Shown: positions 26,511-36,904, counted from the first letter of the stretch. The stretch: DNA of 64,000 nucleotides from an uncultured Ruminococcus sp. (GCA_900315755.1 ONAI01000001.1:1-64000); one strand, 5' to 3'. Numbers and translations are program-made. Notes: generated by a model from the letters alone, not told the origin.

Positions 26511-28889
26511 ATGTCCCAAGGTTTCTATGATCTGCTCGAAAACAGAGAATTTGTTTTCCTTGACGGCGGCATGGGTACTATGCTGCAATCTCTTGGCATT
26601 GTAACAGAACACGTTCCGGAACTTCTCAACATAACCGATCCGGATACTATAATGAAAATACACAGTATGTATGCCGAAAGCGGCTCTGATATAATCTATT
26701 CCAATACATTCGGAGCAAACAGCTTCAAGCTGCGCGGAAGCGGTCACACCGTCGAAGAGATAGTGAGTGCAGGAGTAAGAAACGTCAGACGCGCTGTCGC
26801 AGGAAAAGCTCTCGCCGCTCTGGACATAGGTCCTATCGGTCAGCTTCTTGAACCAGCCGGCACGCTCCGCTTTGAGGAGGCTTATGACTGCTACAAGGAG
26901 ATAGTCCTTGCAGGCAGTGAAGCCGACGTTATTGTCATCGAAACGATGACAGACCTCTATGAGGTAAAGGCAGCTGTGCTCGCGGCAAAAGAGAATTCAG
27001 ATAAGCCAGTCCTCGTCACAATGACATTTGAAGAGAATATGCGTACATTTACCGGCGTTTCTCCGGAATGTATGGTATCTCTGCTCGAAGGTCTCGGCGT
27101 TGACGCTCTCGGTGTAAACTGCTCGCTCGGTCCTGTGGAGCTCTTCCCTGTCCTTGAAAAAATATGTTCCCTTACCGTCCTTCCTGTAATTGCAAAACCA
27201 AACGCAGGTCTGCCTGATCCTGTCACCAATAAATTCAACGTAGGTCCCGAAGAATTTGCAGAGAGTGCTGCTAAACTTGCCGAAGCCGGCGTTACGATAT
27301 TCGGCGGCTGCTGCGGCACTACCCCTGCACATATCAGCGCCGTTACGAAGATACTTTCGGATATGAAACGCACCCCACGCAGTGTAACGCCTAAAAGTAC
27401 AGCCTGTTCCTCTGTGAACTGCGTTGTCATAGACCAGCCGCGCGTTATTGGCGAGCGTATCAATCCTACCGGCAAAAAGCGCTTCAAAGAGGCTCTTCTT
27501 GCACATGATGTGGACTATATCCTCAGTCAGGCTGTTGAGCAGATACACGCCGGCGCTGAAATACTTGATGTTAATGTAGGTCTGCCCGGCATCGACGAAA
27601 AAGAGATGATGGTAACCGCTGTTAAAGCTATTCAGAGCATATGCGATACGCCTCTCCAGCTCGATTCCACTATCCCGGAAGTTCTCGAAGCCGGTCTGCG
27701 CGTCTACAACGGCAAGCCTATCGTAAACTCGGTAAACGGCGAAGAGGATTCACTTGAAACTATCCTTCCGCTCGTAAAAAAATACGGTGCTTCCGTAGTC
27801 GGTCTTACTCTTGATAAGCAGGGTATCCCCAAAACTGCTGAGGGCAGATTCGCTATCGCAAAGAAGATACTCGATCGGGCTATGTCTTACGGTATACCGC
27901 GTGAAAACGTCTTTATCGACTGCCTTACCCTTACCGCATCTGCCGAACAGGATGGCGTTATGGAGACTCTCAATGCCCTTCACCGCGTCAAGACAGAACT
28001 TGGTCTGAGAACCGTTCTCGGTGTGTCTAATATATCATTCGGTCTCCCGAGCCGTGAGCTCATCACACGTACTTTCCTTACTATGGCGCTTCACAGCGGT
28101 CTTGATCTGCCTATCATAAACCCGAATATCGAGTCGATAATCGGCGCTGTCCGCGCTTATCGTCTCCTTGCAGGCATCGACCGCAATTCCGCTGACTTCA
28201 TCAGCGTTTACGCACAGGCAGATGCACCTAAAGCAGCCCCTGCCCCTTCCGCTTCCGACAAAAAATCGCCTGACATCATGTACGCTGTTGAAAACGGACT
28301 CAAAAACGAAGCCGTTAAAGCTGCTGAAGAACTCCTTAACACTGTTGATGCTATGGAGATCATCAATAATTACCTGATACCTGCGCTTGATTCTGCCGGT
28401 GATAAGTTTGAAAAGGGAAAGATCTTCCTGCCGCAGCTGATACTGACTGCCGGTGCTGCACAGGCTTGCTTTGAGGTAATAAAGAATAAGCTTTCGCTCG
28501 GTAACTCTGAGACCGTCTCAAAGGGAAAGGTCGTACTTGCGACCGTAAAAGGCGACATCCACGACATCGGAAAGAATATTGTCAAGGTACTTCTCGACAG
28601 CTACGGTTTTACGGTCATTGATCTCGGAAAGGACGTTGATCCTCAGCTTATCGTCGACACCGCAATAAAGCATCAGGTCAAACTCGTAGGACTTTCCGCC
28701 CTCATGACCACTACACTCGGCTCTATGGAAACTACCATAAAGCTGCTTAATGAACAGTATCCGGAATGTCAGACCGTCGTTGGCGGCGCTGTTCTTACAG
28801 AATCCTATGCAAAACAGATCAATGCCGATTTTTACGCTAAGGACGCTAAAAAAACCGTGGACATTGCAGCAAAGGTCTATTCTGAATAA
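26511..28889 (+). CDS. metH: Cobalamin-dependent methionine synthase, without reactivation domain
   Basis: The 792-residue protein transfers a methyl group from methyltetrahydrofolate to homocysteine via cobalamin. The order is a homocysteine-binding barrel (zinc Cys in G-V-N-C-S and G-G-C-C-G-T-T), a pterin-binding barrel (G-E-R-I-N-P-T-G-K) and a cap. The B12 domain (D-I-H-D-I-G-K-N, with the lower-ligand His) ends the protein. The S-adenosylmethionine reactivation domain found at the C-terminus of E. coli MetH is missing, so a separate reactivating protein is expected elsewhere. ATG 26511 has AAAGG upstream; the frame open further 5' overlaps pheA in another frame and is not MetH-like. Confidence 0.96.
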   Translation: MSQGFYDLLENREFVFLDGGMGTMLQSLGIVTEHVPELLNITDPDTIMKIHSMYAESGSDIIYSNTFGANSFKLRGSGHTVEEIVSAGVRNVRRAVAGKALAALDIGPIGQLLEPAGTLRFEEAYDCYKEIVLAGSEADVIVIETMTDLYEVKAAVLAAKENSDKPVLVTMTFEENMRTFTGVSPECMVSLLEGLGVDALGVNCSLGPVELFPVLEKICSLTVLPVIAKPNAGLPDPVTNKFNVGPEEFAESAAKLAEAGVTIFGGCCGTTPAHISAVTKILSDMKRTPRSVTPKSTACSSVNCVVIDQPRVIGERINPTGKKRFKEALLAHDVDYILSQAVEQIHAGAEILDVNVGLPGIDEKEMMVTAVKAIQSICDTPLQLDSTIPEVLEAGLRVYNGKPIVNSVNGEEDSLETILPLVKKYGASVVGLTLDKQGIPKTAEGRFAIAKKILDRAMSYGIPRENVFIDCLTLTASAEQDGVMETLNALHRVKTELGLRTVLGVSNISFGLPSRELITRTFLTMALHSGLDLPIINPNIESIIGAVRAYRLLAGIDRNSADFISVYAQADAPKAAPAPSASDKKSPDIMYAVENGLKNEAVKAAEELLNTVDAMEIINNYLIPALDSAGDKFEKGKIFLPQLILTAGAAQACFEVIKNKLSLGNSETVSKGKVVLATVKGDIHDIGKNIVKVLLDSYGFTVIDLGKDVDPQLIVDTAIKHQVKLVGLSALMTTTLGSMETTIKLLNEQYPECQTVVGGAVLTESYAKQINADFYAKDAKKTVDIAAKVYSE

Positions 28890-28953
28890 TATTATACCAT
28901 AACATAATACACCAGATTTTATCTAACATTATTCTAAAAATATCTCAAAACAC

Positions 28954-28982
28954 TTGAAATCATCGACAGTTTGTGATATAAT
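28954..28982 (+). promoter_or_regulatory. Promoter of pssA
   Basis: TTGAAA (28954-28959) and TATAAT (28977-28982), 17-base spacer. Two hairpins follow in the leader: CACAGC/GCTGTG with TTTT (29011-29032) and an 11-bp stem with one mismatch (29037-29068). They may modulate expression. Confidence 0.78.
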
Positions 28983-29093
28983 AATTACATTCACGTTATT
29001 GAAACTTTTTCACAGCGCCTTTGCTGTGTTTTAAACGATCAAAGAACCTTTATCCGCGTTCTTAGATCATATACTATTATTAGAGGAATATTT

Positions 29094-29738
29094 ATGATTG
29101 GTTATTACAGCTACACAGTCATTCTCACTTATATGAGTCTGATCTCGTCTGTTCTGGGAATGTTCTTCGCACTCGGCATCGGAGACTGCGGACCTCATCC
29201 GGAATATGCGATAATCTGTCTCATGGTGTCTGGCTTGTGTGATATGTTCGACGGAAAAGTCGCGCGTACTAAAAAGAACAGAACAGAAAGTGAAAAGAAA
29301 TTCGGTATACAGATAGATTCGCTGTGCGATGCAGTTTGTTTCGGAGTTCTGCCTTCAGTTATCGGTTATTCAATCGGTATGGACGATTGGGCAGATATTC
29401 CTGTGCTGATAATGTTCCCTCTGTGTGCAGTTATAAGACTTGCTTATTTCAACGTTGCAGAAGAGGACAGACAAAAACAGACCGAGGACGTAAGAAAGGT
29501 TTATGAAGGATTGCCCGTAACAAGCGTCGCCTTGATACTTCCGCTTCTTTACAGCTTCCATAAGGACATCGGTGCGGATTGCTTTCCTAATGCTTATGGC
29601 TGTGCGCTGTTTATCATCGCACTTGCATTCATAACCCGGTTCAAGGTCAAGAAGCCAAGCATGAAAACTATGCTGGCATTCATCTGCATCGGAGCTGTTG
29701 AGGTTGTCTGGATGCTTTACAAAACAAAGTACAGCTAA
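29094..29738 (+). CDS. pssA: CDP-diacylglycerol-serine O-phosphatidyltransferase
   Basis: The 214-residue membrane enzyme of the CDP-alcohol phosphatidyltransferase family has several transmembrane helices. The catalytic motif D-G-x2-A-R-x(n)-G-x3-D-x3-D is present as D-G-K-V-A-R ... F-G-I-Q-I-D-S-L-C-D. The spacer between Arg and Gly is 12 residues rather than the classical 8, so the loop is longer. Similarity to PssA around S-L-C-D-A-V-C-F-G-V-L-P favours phosphatidylserine synthesis over phosphatidylglycerol-phosphate or cardiolipin synthesis. No phosphatidylserine decarboxylase gene is adjacent. Confidence 0.85.
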   Translation: MIGYYSYTVILTYMSLISSVLGMFFALGIGDCGPHPEYAIICLMVSGLCDMFDGKVARTKKNRTESEKKFGIQIDSLCDAVCFGVLPSVIGYSIGMDDWADIPVLIMFPLCAVIRLAYFNVAEEDRQKQTEDVRKVYEGLPVTSVALILPLLYSFHKDIGADCFPNAYGCALFIIALAFITRFKVKKPSMKTMLAFICIGAVEVVWMLYKTKYS

Positions 29739-29768
29739 ACGGATATTCTCCGTGACCTTATAATGAAT

Positions 29769-29807
29769 AAGCCCCAAGGCAAATGCCTTGGGGCTTAACT
29801 TTTTTTA
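29769..29807 (+). terminator. Terminator after pssA
   Basis: AAGCCCCAAGGCA pairs with TGCCTTGGGGCTT (29784-29796), followed by a T-run. Confidence 0.88.
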
Positions 29808-29812
29808 TCAGC

Positions 29813-30322
29813 TTATTCCTTCACATAGGCTTCAACTATCTCGGCGATATAAGCCTTGTGATAAGGCGCAGAGGAGTAGTTCTGCTCGGCAATTCCTTCA
29901 TCTGTAACGAAGCCACTTTCCTGCATATCGTAGGTGTAGAGCTTACGGCATACGAAAACCATGTCTGCTTCAGCAAATGTCATAGTTTTGCCGATCTCAG
30001 CGGGTGTAAGACCAGTTTCCTTGACCTTGTCGCAGTCTCTTCCGGAGTGCGAACCGCAGTAAGAGAGGGCTTTGCGGTATTCCTCGCCAAAGAATGAAGC
30101 AGTGAAATATTCGCCCTTTTCCACAAATTCAAAAGTATAGCGGTTCGGACGGATATAGCAGGTAAGTACGTTTCTGCTCCAGAGAACGCCAAGCTGTCCC
30201 CATGAAGCTGTCATGGTATTGAAACTATCCTTATTTCCGGCAGTAAGAAGCATCCACTCCTTGCCTATCTTTGAAAACGGATTGAAGCTGAGGTCTGAAA
30301 GATTGATTTTTTTAAATGACAT
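29813..30322 (-). CDS. Flavin reductase-like FMN-binding protein
   Basis: The 169-residue protein resembles the flavin reductase-like split-barrel family: N-T-M-T-A-S-W-G-Q-L-G near 35-45, then the I-R-P-N-R-Y-T and F-F-G-E-E-Y-R motifs. Such proteins bind FMN and pass electrons from NAD(P)H or serve as small flavoproteins. AAGGAGG precedes the ATG. It stands alone, so the electron partner is unknown. Confidence 0.83.
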   Translation of the reverse strand: MSFKKINLSDLSFNPFSKIGKEWMLLTAGNKDSFNTMTASWGQLGVLWSRNVLTCYIRPNRYTFEFVEKGEYFTASFFGEEYRKALSYCGSHSGRDCDKVKETGLTPAEIGKTMTFAEADMVFVCRKLYTYDMQESGFVTDEGIAEQNYSSAPYHKAYIAEIVEAYVKE

Positions 30323-30384
30323 GATGATTCCTCCTTGTATTGTTTATTAATATATATATTCCGGAATCACCGCGTTATTGCTTA

Positions 30385-31140
30385 TCAGACCTTTCTGAGC
30401 GCTGATTTATAGCGAAGCCTGAGTTTATCGGTTATAAGCGCGATAAATTCGGAATTAGTCGGTTTGCCTTTTCCAGTGTCAACTGTGTATCCGAAAAATG
30501 AGTTAAGGGTATCAACGTTGCCTCTGTCCCACGCTATCTCGATGGCATGACGTATAGCACGTTCAACGCGCGAAGAGGTCGTATCATATATATTCGCAAC
30601 GGTAGGATAGAGCAGTTTTGTAACGCTGTCGAGAAGAGTTTTGTCCTCGATAGAGTAAAGAATAGCCGTTCTGAGATAGTGATAGCCCTTGATATGTGCG
30701 GGAACTCCAAGCTGATGTATCATATCCGTAACTACTACTTCCATATCATCGCTGAGACTGTTGGCTCTGTCACCGAGAGCAGAGGTTATTGCTGTGCAAA
30801 GATCATCCGCATCATAAGGCTTCAGCAGGAATTTGGAAGCGCCGTTATCCATGACCTGCCGCTCTATGAATTCATTATCGTACTGTGATGTTACTATAAA
30901 TACCGGGAATTTTACGCCGAGTTCGCGCACCCTTTTCATTACAGAAACAACATCACCGTTCTGGGCATTTATATCAAGAACCGCAACATCCGGCGGATCA
31001 TTCTTGATGGATTCAAGTATGACTGTACAATCCTTACGGCGTGTATAGGCATACATTCCTCTCTCCCTGAGTTTGTTTGCAACACTTACTCCTGTTTCTG
31101 CTGAATCGTCTCCGATAAGTACTCTTATCTTGTTGTTCAT
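30385..31140 (-). CDS. spo0A: Sporulation master regulator Spo0A
   Basis: The 251-residue response regulator has a receiver domain (acidic pair D-D near 11-12, phospho-Asp in A-V-L-D-I-N-A, conserved Thr in V-T-S-Q, Lys in L-L-K-P-Y-D) and the Spo0A-type DNA-binding domain. The latter is recognised by [10 protein letters not shown]-x-V-A-N-x-Y, the [13 protein letters not shown] recognition helix, and P-T-N-S-E-F-I. It would bind 0A boxes after phosphorelay activation. GGGAGG lies 10 bases before the ATG. spoIVB, the usual upstream partner, is absent here. Whether the organism sporulates cannot be told from this window. Confidence 0.95.
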   Translation of the reverse strand: MNNKIRVLIGDDSAETGVSVANKLRERGMYAYTRRKDCTVILESIKNDPPDVAVLDINAQNGDVVSVMKRVRELGVKFPVFIVTSQYDNEFIERQVMDNGASKFLLKPYDADDLCTAITSALGDRANSLSDDMEVVVTDMIHQLGVPAHIKGYHYLRTAILYSIEDKTLLDSVTKLLYPTVANIYDTTSSRVERAIRHAIEIAWDRGNVDTLNSFFGYTVDTGKGKPTNSEFIALITDKLRLRYKSALRKV

Positions 31141-31338
31141 TAAATTTAAACCTCCCTGTGATCTTGATCCGCATAAGGCGGAATGTTCTTCCGGATACCG
31201 CAGTTCCGGTGTCCGAATATAATAATATCACAGCCGGCGCAAGTTACGCAACGGTTTATTTAGGGGAATTGTGTAAATAAAACTGGGGAAATGTAAAAAT
31301 TGCTGGGAAATGTAGGATATACGGAAAGGATATATGAT

Positions 31339-32655
31339 TCAGTCAGAATGCTTGTGCCCTTTTGCGAGTATTCCGTCGACAATGTTTCTGACTTTGGTAT
31401 TTGGCGGAAACATTTTGTCGGCAAGTCTGGAAAGTGCGTTCTGCTGGTGTCGATTTCTGGCAACGGGTACAATTTCGGGTTCTTTGACAGAGCGGCTCCA
31501 TTTTTTCATAGTATCGGCTGAAAGATAGGGTTCAAGGAATTTTCTGTCGTTTGCCGGACAGCATTTTTCTGCGAAATCCAACGGAAGCTGACATCCCTCA
31601 CATCCGGCTATATCCCTTATATCAGCAAAATATACGCTGAACATATCGAGAAGATCGTCTCTTCCGGCGGTCATTTTTTCATTCTGCTGCATAGCTTCAA
31701 TGAGAGTTTCCTGCATTTTTGAAAGCTTCGGCTGTGGTTCAGCAAGTGCAAGGCTGCCAAGTATAATAAAGCCCATCATATACTCATCACAGCAGAAATC
31801 GCTAAGCGCATTCTTGTTCTGCGGCGCATCGAAGGCATACAGCGAATAGAGCCCGAAGACAAGGCGAAGCTTCAGATAACTGATGTCATCGAAATTGAAG
31901 AGATCCTTTTCCTCGGCATATCCGCGCACTCTTCCTGATTTTGCCATAAGCACATCAGGTGAAGCCATAAGCAGTGCCTTTGAGCCTTTTATGATAGGCA
32001 GTTCAACATCAAATGCCACATCACTGCCGATATGCAGGAGTTTATCTGCGGAAACTCCGGCTTTTTTCAGTACAGCGTCATAATAGCTCTCACTGGTGCA
32101 GTTAGGTATATCCGATACCATAACAAGTTCATCATAAGAGCCATACCCGCAGTTTTCAAGGATATTCTTAACTGTTTCATATGGATATATCGTCTCGGCA
32201 GTAACGATAACGCGCTTCTTGCAGTTTTTGGCTTTGCGGAAAAGCAGCTTCGAGCATTCACGCGGAACTGCGTATTTTTCCACAAGCTCGCACTCTCGCG
32301 CCATAAGACGATCGGCATCCTCTTTGCTTATACTGTTCATTTTTGCAAGAATACTGTATATCTTAGCAAGAGTAACTCTCGCAGGAGTTGCATATTTTTT
32401 CAATGCAGCTTCTGCCGCACGGCACCGCATATCAGTAAAGGATGTTTTTTCGTCATGCGGTATATCCGCAATATCCTTTTCCATAATGGTGAAGATGTCA
32501 TTTTCACCGGAAAAAGGCATAACTGTGAGAGTTCCCATCAGCTTGAAGCTTACTGCACGATACTTATCGCTTGAAACTTCGGCAAGCATTTTGTCTCTGA
32601 GTTCGATCTGTGCCTGCGAAAGAGGTCTGCGTATTTTTATATCTGCAAATGGCAT
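31339..32655 (-). CDS. HAD-like protein with replaced catalytic residues
   Basis: The 438-residue cytoplasmic protein resembles the HAD family with the motif S-F-D-I-F-D-T-L-L often found with glycan genes, but its motifs are altered. Motif I reads S-F-K-L-M-G-T-L (36-43), so both aspartates are lost. Motif II reads V-T-A-E-T-I-Y-P, and motif III reads H-I-G-S-D-V-A-F-D-V-E, where the first Asp is Ser. The secondary-structure pattern (E-N-C-G-Y-G-S-Y-D-E-L, K-K-A-G-V-S-A-D-K-L) still fits. It follows the GH26 gene by 21 bases. The C-terminal 150 residues carry several cysteines (C-C-D-E, G-C-E-G-C). A non-catalytic role is likely. Confidence 0.72.
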   Translation of the reverse strand: MPFADIKIRRPLSQAQIELRDKMLAEVSSDKYRAVSFKLMGTLTVMPFSGENDIFTIMEKDIADIPHDEKTSFTDMRCRAAEAALKKYATPARVTLAKIYSILAKMNSISKEDADRLMARECELVEKYAVPRECSKLLFRKAKNCKKRVIVTAETIYPYETVKNILENCGYGSYDELVMVSDIPNCTSESYYDAVLKKAGVSADKLLHIGSDVAFDVELPIIKGSKALLMASPDVLMAKSGRVRGYAEEKDLFNFDDISYLKLRLVFGLYSLYAFDAPQNKNALSDFCCDEYMMGFIILGSLALAEPQPKLSKMQETLIEAMQQNEKMTAGRDDLLDMFSVYFADIRDIAGCEGCQLPLDFAEKCCPANDRKFLEPYLSADTMKKWSRSVKEPEIVPVARNRHQQNALSRLADKMFPPNTKVRNIVDGILAKGHKHSD

Positions 32656-32676
32656 AGCGAATTCCTTTCTGTAACG

Positions 32677-34374
32677 TCATTCATCCGAGGACTCCTCTGT
32701 CTCAGCAGTTGTTTCCTCAGCAGAGGTCTCTTCGGTGACATCAGCGGCTGACGCAGCTTGTCCGCCGTTCATCTTTGAAAGGCGCATCTCCTTGAATTCA
32801 TCAAGCGTAAGAGCGCCGGTTGAATTATAAAGTCTTATAAGAGACTGCCTGCTCGTATATTTATCGGAGTATTCTCCCTTTGTATTCTCGATGTATTCCC
32901 CTGACCACAGTACAAAAAACGACCATACCGAATTATCACGGAACGAGGTATCCACATCAGGAACACTTCCGCATTCGCTTATGGCTATGAACTTATCCTT
33001 TCCGACCGTATTCTGCAAACCGCCGAAGTGCTCATAGAAACGGTCACCGTAGTCTCTTGCACCGCTTACATAAAGGTCAACAGCAGCAATGTCGTAGGTT
33101 GAACTATCCACAAGAGTGCTTTCGCTCTGACCGTTCCATATCCATATAAGGTTATCAAGTTCAAAGTAATCGGTCATACGTTTATACATCAGATTCCAAA
33201 GCCATTTATAGGCTTCCGGACCGCTTGCGCCCCACCAGTACCAGTCGCCGCTGCCCTCAGGGAGAGGTCTCCACAGAACAGCGATACCCTTGTTTTTCAG
33301 AGAGGTCAGTTGTCCAGCCATACTGTCAATATCGAGGATAAGACTGTAAGTCTGTTCGGAAATATTTCCCTCACCATAGAGACCTCGTATCTCTTCCTGA
33401 GAGAGCATTGCAATATCAGTATCCGTAACAGCCTTCGAGAGGTCAAAATCGCTCTCATCAGCCTTTATCGAGCTCACATTTGAGGGTGAAGCCCAGTACC
33501 ATGAAACACCGGATATTCCGCCGTTTCTGCACCAGTCCGCACAGGCTTCGATACGCGCAAAGCTTTCATCGAACGAGCCCTTGTCAACTGAAAAATTGGT
33601 AAAACGTATCACCGGATATTTTCCCGTGATACTATAAATAAGGTCAAGTTCGGAATTATCGTTATCGGCAGCATACTGACCTGTCATCATGTATTTGCCG
33701 TAGTTTTCAGTGAGAAGATCCATAAGCAGCTTAGCGGATTCGCCAGCCTGCTTATTGGATAATTCAATGTTTGCATCATAGCTTATCTCGCCGAGACGGT
33801 CACTGTCGATGAGTTTGAGATAATCGAGACAGATATTTCCGTCCTCGGGGATCACTTCTATCTGCGATTTTCCTTTTGTTAGGAAAACTCCGTAAAGCGT
33901 TATCTCGGTAAACTGACCATCGGAAGATGTCTTGAACGAGGTAACGGTATTGCCATTTAGTTCAATGCGGCACTTAACCGGCTTATCTGCGGCGATATTG
34001 AACGAAACATCATAATGTTGATTGCTTGGTGATTCAACATTGAAAGTAACGGAAGAACTGCCGTCTTCATCAAATCCGGTGACATATCCTTCACCGCTGT
34101 AATTCATCTTATCGTGCTCTACCGAAAGAGGTCCTCTTTTATCGGCTTTTTCAGCTTCATACAATATACCTATATCGGTCTTCTCTATGTCCGGATAATT
34201 AACAGGAAAATCCGGATAAGTCTCGGACGGTACCGGATGAGTAGTCGGCTGACCGGAAGTTTCCTCGACCTCTTTTATGCTTACTCCGCCCGAACCCTTT
34301 CCGCTGCACGAAGCCAGCGGCATTGCTGCAATAACTGCTGCTGCGGCAAGAGAAATATATCTTGATATTTTCAT
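32677..34374 (-). CDS. GH26 beta-mannanase lipoprotein with CBM35-like domain
   Basis: The 565-residue exported lipoprotein (lipobox L-A-S-C near 20-23) has an N-terminal CBM35-type module starting at L-Y-E-A-E-K-A (about 70-195). A GH26 catalytic barrel and a Glu/Thr-rich tail follow. The acid/base Glu fits W-R-P-L-P-E (normally R-P-x-H-E) followed by W-Y-W-W-G, and the nucleophile Glu fits I-A-I-S-E-C-G. The expected substrate is beta-mannan or glucomannan outside the cell. The start is ATG 34374, where the signal peptide begins, with GGGAGG a few bases upstream. It follows the GH95 gene by 13 bases. The Pro in place of His before the acid/base Glu is unusual. Confidence 0.88.
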   Translation of the reverse strand: MKISRYISLAAAAVIAAMPLASCSGKGSGGVSIKEVEETSGQPTTHPVPSETYPDFPVNYPDIEKTDIGILYEAEKADKRGPLSVEHDKMNYSGEGYVTGFDEDGSSSVTFNVESPSNQHYDVSFNIAADKPVKCRIELNGNTVTSFKTSSDGQFTEITLYGVFLTKGKSQIEVIPEDGNICLDYLKLIDSDRLGEISYDANIELSNKQAGESAKLLMDLLTENYGKYMMTGQYAADNDNSELDLIYSITGKYPVIRFTNFSVDKGSFDESFARIEACADWCRNGGISGVSWYWASPSNVSSIKADESDFDLSKAVTDTDIAMLSQEEIRGLYGEGNISEQTYSLILDIDSMAGQLTSLKNKGIAVLWRPLPEGSGDWYWWGASGPEAYKWLWNLMYKRMTDYFELDNLIWIWNGQSESTLVDSSTYDIAAVDLYVSGARDYGDRFYEHFGGLQNTVGKDKFIAISECGSVPDVDTSFRDNSVWSFFVLWSGEYIENTKGEYSDKYTSRQSLIRLYNSTGALTLDEFKEMRLSKMNGGQAASAADVTEETSAEETTAETEESSDE

Positions 34375-34387
34375 GATACCTCCCGTA

Positions 34388-36706
34388 TCAGGTCTTAACG
34401 ATGTACTTTTCACCGGCTTCGGTGTTAAATATCACAGCGCCGTCCTCTATCCTTGAGCCGACATTAACGCCATCGCAGATAATGCTGACAACACAGTTCG
34501 TTCTCAGACGGCACTCTCTTCCGTGATCTGATGTTATAACAGCTGAACTCAGTTTGCCGTTTTCCCATTCAAGATCAATGCCGAAACCGCCTTTTGCGCG
34601 GAGACCGTAGATATGACCGTTGCTCCATTCTTCAGGAAGCGCCGGAAGGAGTATGATCTCTCCGCGTGTACACTGGAGCAGAGCCTCAGTGATCGCAGCA
34701 GTTCCGCCGAAATTTCCGTCTATCTGGAAAGGCGGATGATTATCGAGCATATTCGGACTTGTGGAATGTGTGAGAAGCTTCTTGATATATTCATAGACCA
34801 TTCTGCCATCGTAAAGACGTGCCCACATATTACTGATCCATGCACAGCTCCAGCCTGTATGACCGCCGCCGTGGATAAGTCTGCGGATGAGAGTTGCCCT
34901 TGCAGCGTCAGCAAGCTTAGGGGTTTTGTTCGGAGTTATGAGATCAGCCGGATGAAGTGCGAAAAGCTGAGAAACGTGTCGGTGACCTACTTCAACCTCA
35001 TCATGATCGACAGCCCATTCCTTGATCTGACCGTATTTTCCGATCTCAGGCTGAGGAAGCTTTTCAAGCATCTTTTTCAGCTTTCCGGCAAAAGCCTCAT
35101 CCTTTCCGAGAATAGCCGAAGCCTTTATAACATCGTTGAACAGGACTGTTATTATCTGCGAATCCATAGAAGGTCCGATACAAAGACAGCCCTTGACTCC
35201 GTTTTCAGTGATATAGGTATTTTCAGGTGATACAGACGGACTTGTTACAAGTCTGCCTTCGCTGTCCTCAATGAGGAATTCAGTGAAGAATTCAGCAGCT
35301 TCCCTGAGAATATGGTACTTTTCAGCAAGAAATTCCTTATCGAGAGTGTATTCATAATGTTCAAAAATGTGCAGAGCCATCCATGCGCCGCCGGTAGGCC
35401 AGAGAGTTGCCGGCACCCACATATCCTGCGGCGCAGTATCGCCCCAGATGTCGGTACTGTGATGGCATACGAAGCCCTTGTCTATGCCATACATTTCTTT
35501 AGCAGTAGTCTTTCCGTTTTCGCATACACGCTCAAGAAGATCGAACAGCGGAAGGTGACATTCCGAAAGATTGCAGCTTTCAGCCGGCCAGTAATTCATT
35601 TCAACATTTATATTGGTAGCGAATTTGCTTCCAAGATAAGGAAGCATATCCTCGTTCCATATTCCCTGAAGGTTCATCGGCTGAGTACCGGCACGGCTTG
35701 CGGAGATCATGAGATAGCGTCCGAAGTTGAAATAGAGTTCGATAAGCTTGTTATCGTGGATAAGACGGGTACACTCCTTGTTATCAAGTTCGTCACCGCG
35801 CAGACGTTCGATACGCTCATCGGTCGTAAGTGAAGAAAGATCGGCGGAGCTGTTATCCTCGAGCGAGAATTCAACTCTGTCGAAAAGCTCCTTGTAATCG
35901 CTTACGTGACGGTAATACAGCTCTTCCCATTCGCAGCGGAGAGCCATTTCGGCATCAACGATCGCTGATTCCTCATAGTTTTCACCGTAGAAACTCGTTC
36001 TTGCCGAAAGCACGAGCATTACCTCATCAGCATTCTTTACCCTTATTTTTCCGCCAATGGTACGGAGTTCCCCTCCGATAGCCTTTGCACCGAGGCAGGC
36101 TGCGAAGAATATACCATTACGGCTACCTGTTCCGCCTGTGTAGAGGAGCATATTCTTCTCGCACGGACGGTTATCATCATAATAATCATCTCTGCCGTCG
36201 ATATAGCAGGAAAGATTGATACTCGCAGCCGAATCCGCTGAAATGCGTATGACCATTACTTCGTCCGGTGCTGATACGAACACCTCGCGGACAAATCTCA
36301 CGCCGTTCACTGTGAAGGTAGTCTGCGAAACCGCTGAGGATATGTCGAGACTGAGATCATAATCCTTTGCTTTTCCTTCCAGAACAGTGTCGATATGGAG
36401 ATCGCCGAGCGGCATATAGTGGCGCATATTAGGCGTTACACCCTGCATCTTCTCAAATGCGACCTTTTCGGCTTCAGGAATATTTCCCTCTTCGAGAAGC
36501 TTGCGGACTTCAACAAGACCTTCCTGCGAATCAGGGTTGACTCTGTGGCGCAGTCCGCCTGACCATACCGAATCCTCATTGAGTTTGATGATCTCTTCGG
36601 CAGTTCCGCCGTAGATCATACCGCCTATCCTGCCGTTTCCGACAGGCAGCGCCTCAGTGAATTTTTCAGCAGGACGTGAATATTCCATAAAAGTTTCAGT
36701 ATTCAT
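34388..36706 (-). CDS. GH95 alpha-L-fucosidase/galactosidase
   Basis: The 772-residue protein has no signal peptide, so it is probably intracellular. GH95 marks are the N-terminal [14 protein letters not shown], the motif N-L-Q-G-I-W-N-E, the catalytic-region [12 protein letters not shown], the later S-P-S-V-S-P-E-N and G-H-T-G-W-S. Members hydrolyse terminal alpha-1,2-L-fucose or L-galactose from xyloglucan or related glycans. It is first in a three-gene operon (GH95, GH26, HAD-like) with its own promoter and AAGGAG before the ATG. Confidence 0.93.
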   Translation of the reverse strand: MNTETFMEYSRPAEKFTEALPVGNGRIGGMIYGGTAEEIIKLNEDSVWSGGLRHRVNPDSQEGLVEVRKLLEEGNIPEAEKVAFEKMQGVTPNMRHYMPLGDLHIDTVLEGKAKDYDLSLDISSAVSQTTFTVNGVRFVREVFVSAPDEVMVIRISADSAASINLSCYIDGRDDYYDDNRPCEKNMLLYTGGTGSRNGIFFAACLGAKAIGGELRTIGGKIRVKNADEVMLVLSARTSFYGENYEESAIVDAEMALRCEWEELYYRHVSDYKELFDRVEFSLEDNSSADLSSLTTDERIERLRGDELDNKECTRLIHDNKLIELYFNFGRYLMISASRAGTQPMNLQGIWNEDMLPYLGSKFATNINVEMNYWPAESCNLSECHLPLFDLLERVCENGKTTAKEMYGIDKGFVCHHSTDIWGDTAPQDMWVPATLWPTGGAWMALHIFEHYEYTLDKEFLAEKYHILREAAEFFTEFLIEDSEGRLVTSPSVSPENTYITENGVKGCLCIGPSMDSQIITVLFNDVIKASAILGKDEAFAGKLKKMLEKLPQPEIGKYGQIKEWAVDHDEVEVGHRHVSQLFALHPADLITPNKTPKLADAARATLIRRLIHGGGHTGWSCAWISNMWARLYDGRMVYEYIKKLLTHSTSPNMLDNHPPFQIDGNFGGTAAITEALLQCTRGEIILLPALPEEWSNGHIYGLRAKGGFGIDLEWENGKLSSAVITSDHGRECRLRTNCVVSIICDGVNVGSRIEDGAVIFNTEAGEKYIVKT

Positions 36707-36752
36707 ATATCTACTCCTTAAAGGGATCGTTATTTTACTATCATATTATTTT

Positions 36753-36781
36753 ATTATATCACATTATCGTTAAAATAGCAA
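36753..36781 (-). promoter_or_regulatory. Promoter of the GH95-GH26-HAD operon
   Basis: TTGCTA (36781-36776) and TATAAT (36758-36753), 17-base spacer, minus strand. Confidence 0.72.
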
Positions 36782-36862
36782 CACACGCAGCAAAATATTA
36801 TGCTCCTGAATAATATATTTGTCGAAACAAAGCCATTCACTCAATCATCAATCACCTTATAC

Positions 36863-36893
36863 CAAAACAAGGACGGCTTCAAACCGTCCTTGT
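36863..36893 (-). terminator. Terminator after ppk1
   Basis: ACAAGGACGG (36867-36876) pairs with CCGTCCTTGT (36884-36893). On the minus strand the stem runs into TTTT. Confidence 0.75.
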
Positions 36894-36904
36894 GGTTACT
36901 ATTT

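Noticed and set aside
29094..29738. Longer 12-residue spacer in the CDP-alcohol phosphotransferase motif as evidence of inactivity
   Set aside because: All catalytic Asp, Gly and Arg positions are present, and from memory similar clostridial proteins share the long loop.
30385..31140. Spo0A as proof that the organism forms spores
   Set aside because: Spo0A persists in non-sporulating Firmicutes, and no other sporulation genes are in the window.
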